Below, one piece after another: positions 7,273 to 8,450 of a stretch of 8,450 nucleotides of DNA. Within the stretch, counting starts at the first letter, position 1. Each line of letters opens with the position of its first letter. The position numbers were made by a program, and so were the translations under genes. The stretch is from Accumulibacter sp. (lineage in GTDB: Bacteria; Pseudomonadota; Gammaproteobacteria; Burkholderiales; Rhodocyclaceae), in NCBI GenBank assembly GCA_003538495.1, contig DPSD01000252.1, forward strand, positions 1 through 8,450. The letters are read 5' to 3'. The notes beneath the pieces are model-generated. The model worked only from the letters and a program-made list of their open reading frames with translations, ran no database searches and was not told the DNA's origin.

Positions 7273-8450
7273 CCTTCATGAAATGGAGCAGGCACTTCGT
7301 GACCGGCATCGACCTGGTCGACAGCCAGCACCGCGGACTCGTCGATCTGGTCAATGACGTAGCGCCACTGCTCTCTCGCGGCGAGCCGCTCGGTGCGGCA
7401 GCGGCCGACGCGCTGCTGGATCGTCTGTCGGAATACGCGCAGACGCACTTTCGCGACGAGGAGCGACTGATGCGCGAGGGCGGTCTGGAAGACTCGTGCC
7501 TCGACCTTCAAGCGCGTTCGCACCGCGCCTTTGTTCAGGAGGTTGCGCTGATGCGGCGGCAGGTCGCTGCCGACGAACAGATCGACGGTCAACTGCTGCT
7601 GCGCTTTCTGGCCAACTGGCTGACTGTCCACCTGCTCACCGACGATCAGTTGATGGCCAGGCAACTGGCGCTGATCGCCAGTGGGCACACGCCTGCCGAA
7701 GCGGCGACGCTGGCGCGCGAAACGAAGGAGGATACGGCGCAGACGGTGCTCGCCGACGCACTGATCGACCTCTATGCGGTCGTCGCCGAGCGCAACCGCA
7801 AACTCGTTGAGGCGAACGTGCAGCTGCTCGCGGCGCGGGCGAAACTGGTCGAGGCCAACGCCGATCTCGCGCAACAGGTCGACCAACGCAGCCGCGAACT
7901 GGCGGCGACCAATGCCGACCTGCTGCGCGAGCAGGGCGAGCTGCAGCGGGCGATCGAAGCCATCGAGAGAACGCAAGGGCGCCAGCTGCAGACCGAGAAA
8001 ATGGCCGCCGTCGGCCAGCTCGCGGCCGGGGTGGCGCACGAGATCGACAAACCGGTCGGTATCGCCCGTTTGAATCTGGCCTCGCTCAAGGACTACGTCG
8101 AACGTTTGCTGGCGACCATCGATGCCACGGCGCCAGCGGTTGCGGCGCTGGCCCGCCATCATCCGGCGCGGCTTGCCGCCGAGCAGGCATGGCAGGACAT
8201 CGAACTCGACTACCTGCGGCAGGACATCCCCGACCTGATTCGCGATTCGGCCGACGGCCTGGCGCGGGTGCGCAAGATAGTTACCGACCTCAAGGATTTT
8301 TCGCACCGTGAGGAAGCCGAGTGGCAGGACGCCGACCTCAATCGCGGACTGGAGAGGGCGTTGAAGGTGGTCTGGAACGAGCCGAACGACAAGGTCGAGG
8401 TGGTTCGCGACTTCGGCGAGCTGCCGGCGGTGCGCTGTCTTCCGGCGCAG
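7269..8450 (+). CDS. HK3: soluble hemerythrin-domain histidine kinase (3' end outside window)
   Basis: The frame is open from 7269 to the window end (394 codons), so the ATPase domain is missing from view. Residues 1-130 form a bacteriohemerythrin-type four-helix domain that would bind an oxo-bridged di-iron centre sensing O2, NO or redox state. Expected ligands are H21 (DSQH), H60 and E64 (HFRDEE), H85, H121 and D126. The seventh position, four residues before H85, is Q81 where His is usual. Residues about 160-245 form a long coiled coil with KLVEAN repeated 14 residues apart (178 and 192), so signalling probably runs by helix rotation. The DHp has phosphoacceptor H257, but the H-box reads HEIDKP and a later conserved segment reads WNEPNDK (369-375) against WNE(I/L)KYK in HK1 and HK2. 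There is no membrane segment, so it is cytoplasmic. Only a weak purine-rich GAAAGAA precedes the ATG; M4 (7278) is an alternative start. It lies 117 bases after HK2 on the same strand, so co-transcription is likely. It may have altered phosphatase activity or be decaying. Confidence 0.9.
   Translation, partial: MTFMKWSRHFVTGIDLVDSQHRGLVDLVNDVAPLLSRGEPLGAAAADALLDRLSEYAQTHFRDEERLMREGGLEDSCLDLQARSHRAFVQEVALMRRQVAADEQIDGQLLLRFLANWLTVHLLTDDQLMARQLALIASGHTPAEAATLARETKEDTAQTVLADALIDLYAVVAERNRKLVEANVQLLAARAKLVEANADLAQQVDQRSRELAATNADLLREQGELQRAIEAIERTQGRQLQTEKMAAVGQLAAGVAHEIDKPVGIARLNLASLKDYVERLLATIDATAPAVAALARHHPARLAAEQAWQDIELDYLRQDIPDLIRDSADGLARVRKIVTDLKDFSHREEAEWQDADLNRGLERALKVVWNEPNDKVEVVRDFGELPAVRCLPAQ

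Noticed and set aside
7074..8306. A 410-codon minus-strand open frame antisense to HK3.
   Set aside because: The plus strand encodes a hemerythrin domain and a DHp domain in an unbroken frame to the window end. The minus-strand product has no recognisable motif.

Overview
The window is GC-rich by eye (about two thirds G+C), coding-dense bacterial DNA with almost no TTA, CTA or TCA codons. It holds one partial housekeeping-type gene (rtcB) and three large sensor histidine kinases. The kinase catalytic modules and the E. coli-like RtcB fit a betaproteobacterium, perhaps of the Rhodocyclales (Accumulibacter/Dechloromonas/Thauera type). That placement is inference from family resemblance; no rRNA or other marker is present.

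Layout. Minus strand, read right to left: a short ORF with a good Shine-Dalgarno (3379-3269) overlaps by one base the start of kinase HK1 (3269-336). After a 78-base gap comes the 5' end of rtcB (257-1, running off the window). Plus strand: kinase HK2 (3630-7151), then after 117 bases kinase HK3 (7269 to the window end, 3' truncated). HK1 and HK2 are divergent, and the 250 bases between them (3380-3629) must hold both sets of control signals. I see no insertion sequence, tRNA, rRNA, CRISPR array or convincing intrinsic terminator.

The three kinases share one catalytic design. It has an H-box of type AAGVAHE, a long DHp linker ending in DLKDFS, a W-N-E segment, and a Cys six residues before the first N-box Asn. 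They differ in input. HK1 has two membrane segments around a helical periplasmic domain, then HAMP and three PAS domains. HK2 has two membrane segments around a PDC/Cache-type domain, then three PAS domains and a GAF domain. HK3 is soluble, with an N-terminal hemerythrin (di-iron) domain and a coiled coil. No receiver domain or response regulator lies in the window. The simplest reading is that several sensors (periplasmic ligands, redox or gas cues, oxygen through di-iron) feed one or a few response regulators encoded elsewhere. This is inference.

The most unusual points are in HK3: a hemerythrin-kinase fusion in which one expected iron ligand is Gln, the H-box reads HEIDKP instead of HE(I/L)NNP, and other kinase-core positions have drifted. 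The small ORF coupled to HK1, which could also be a frameshifted HK1 N-terminus, is the other main lead. Very long open frames run antisense to all three kinases. They are codon-aligned shadows and were rejected.
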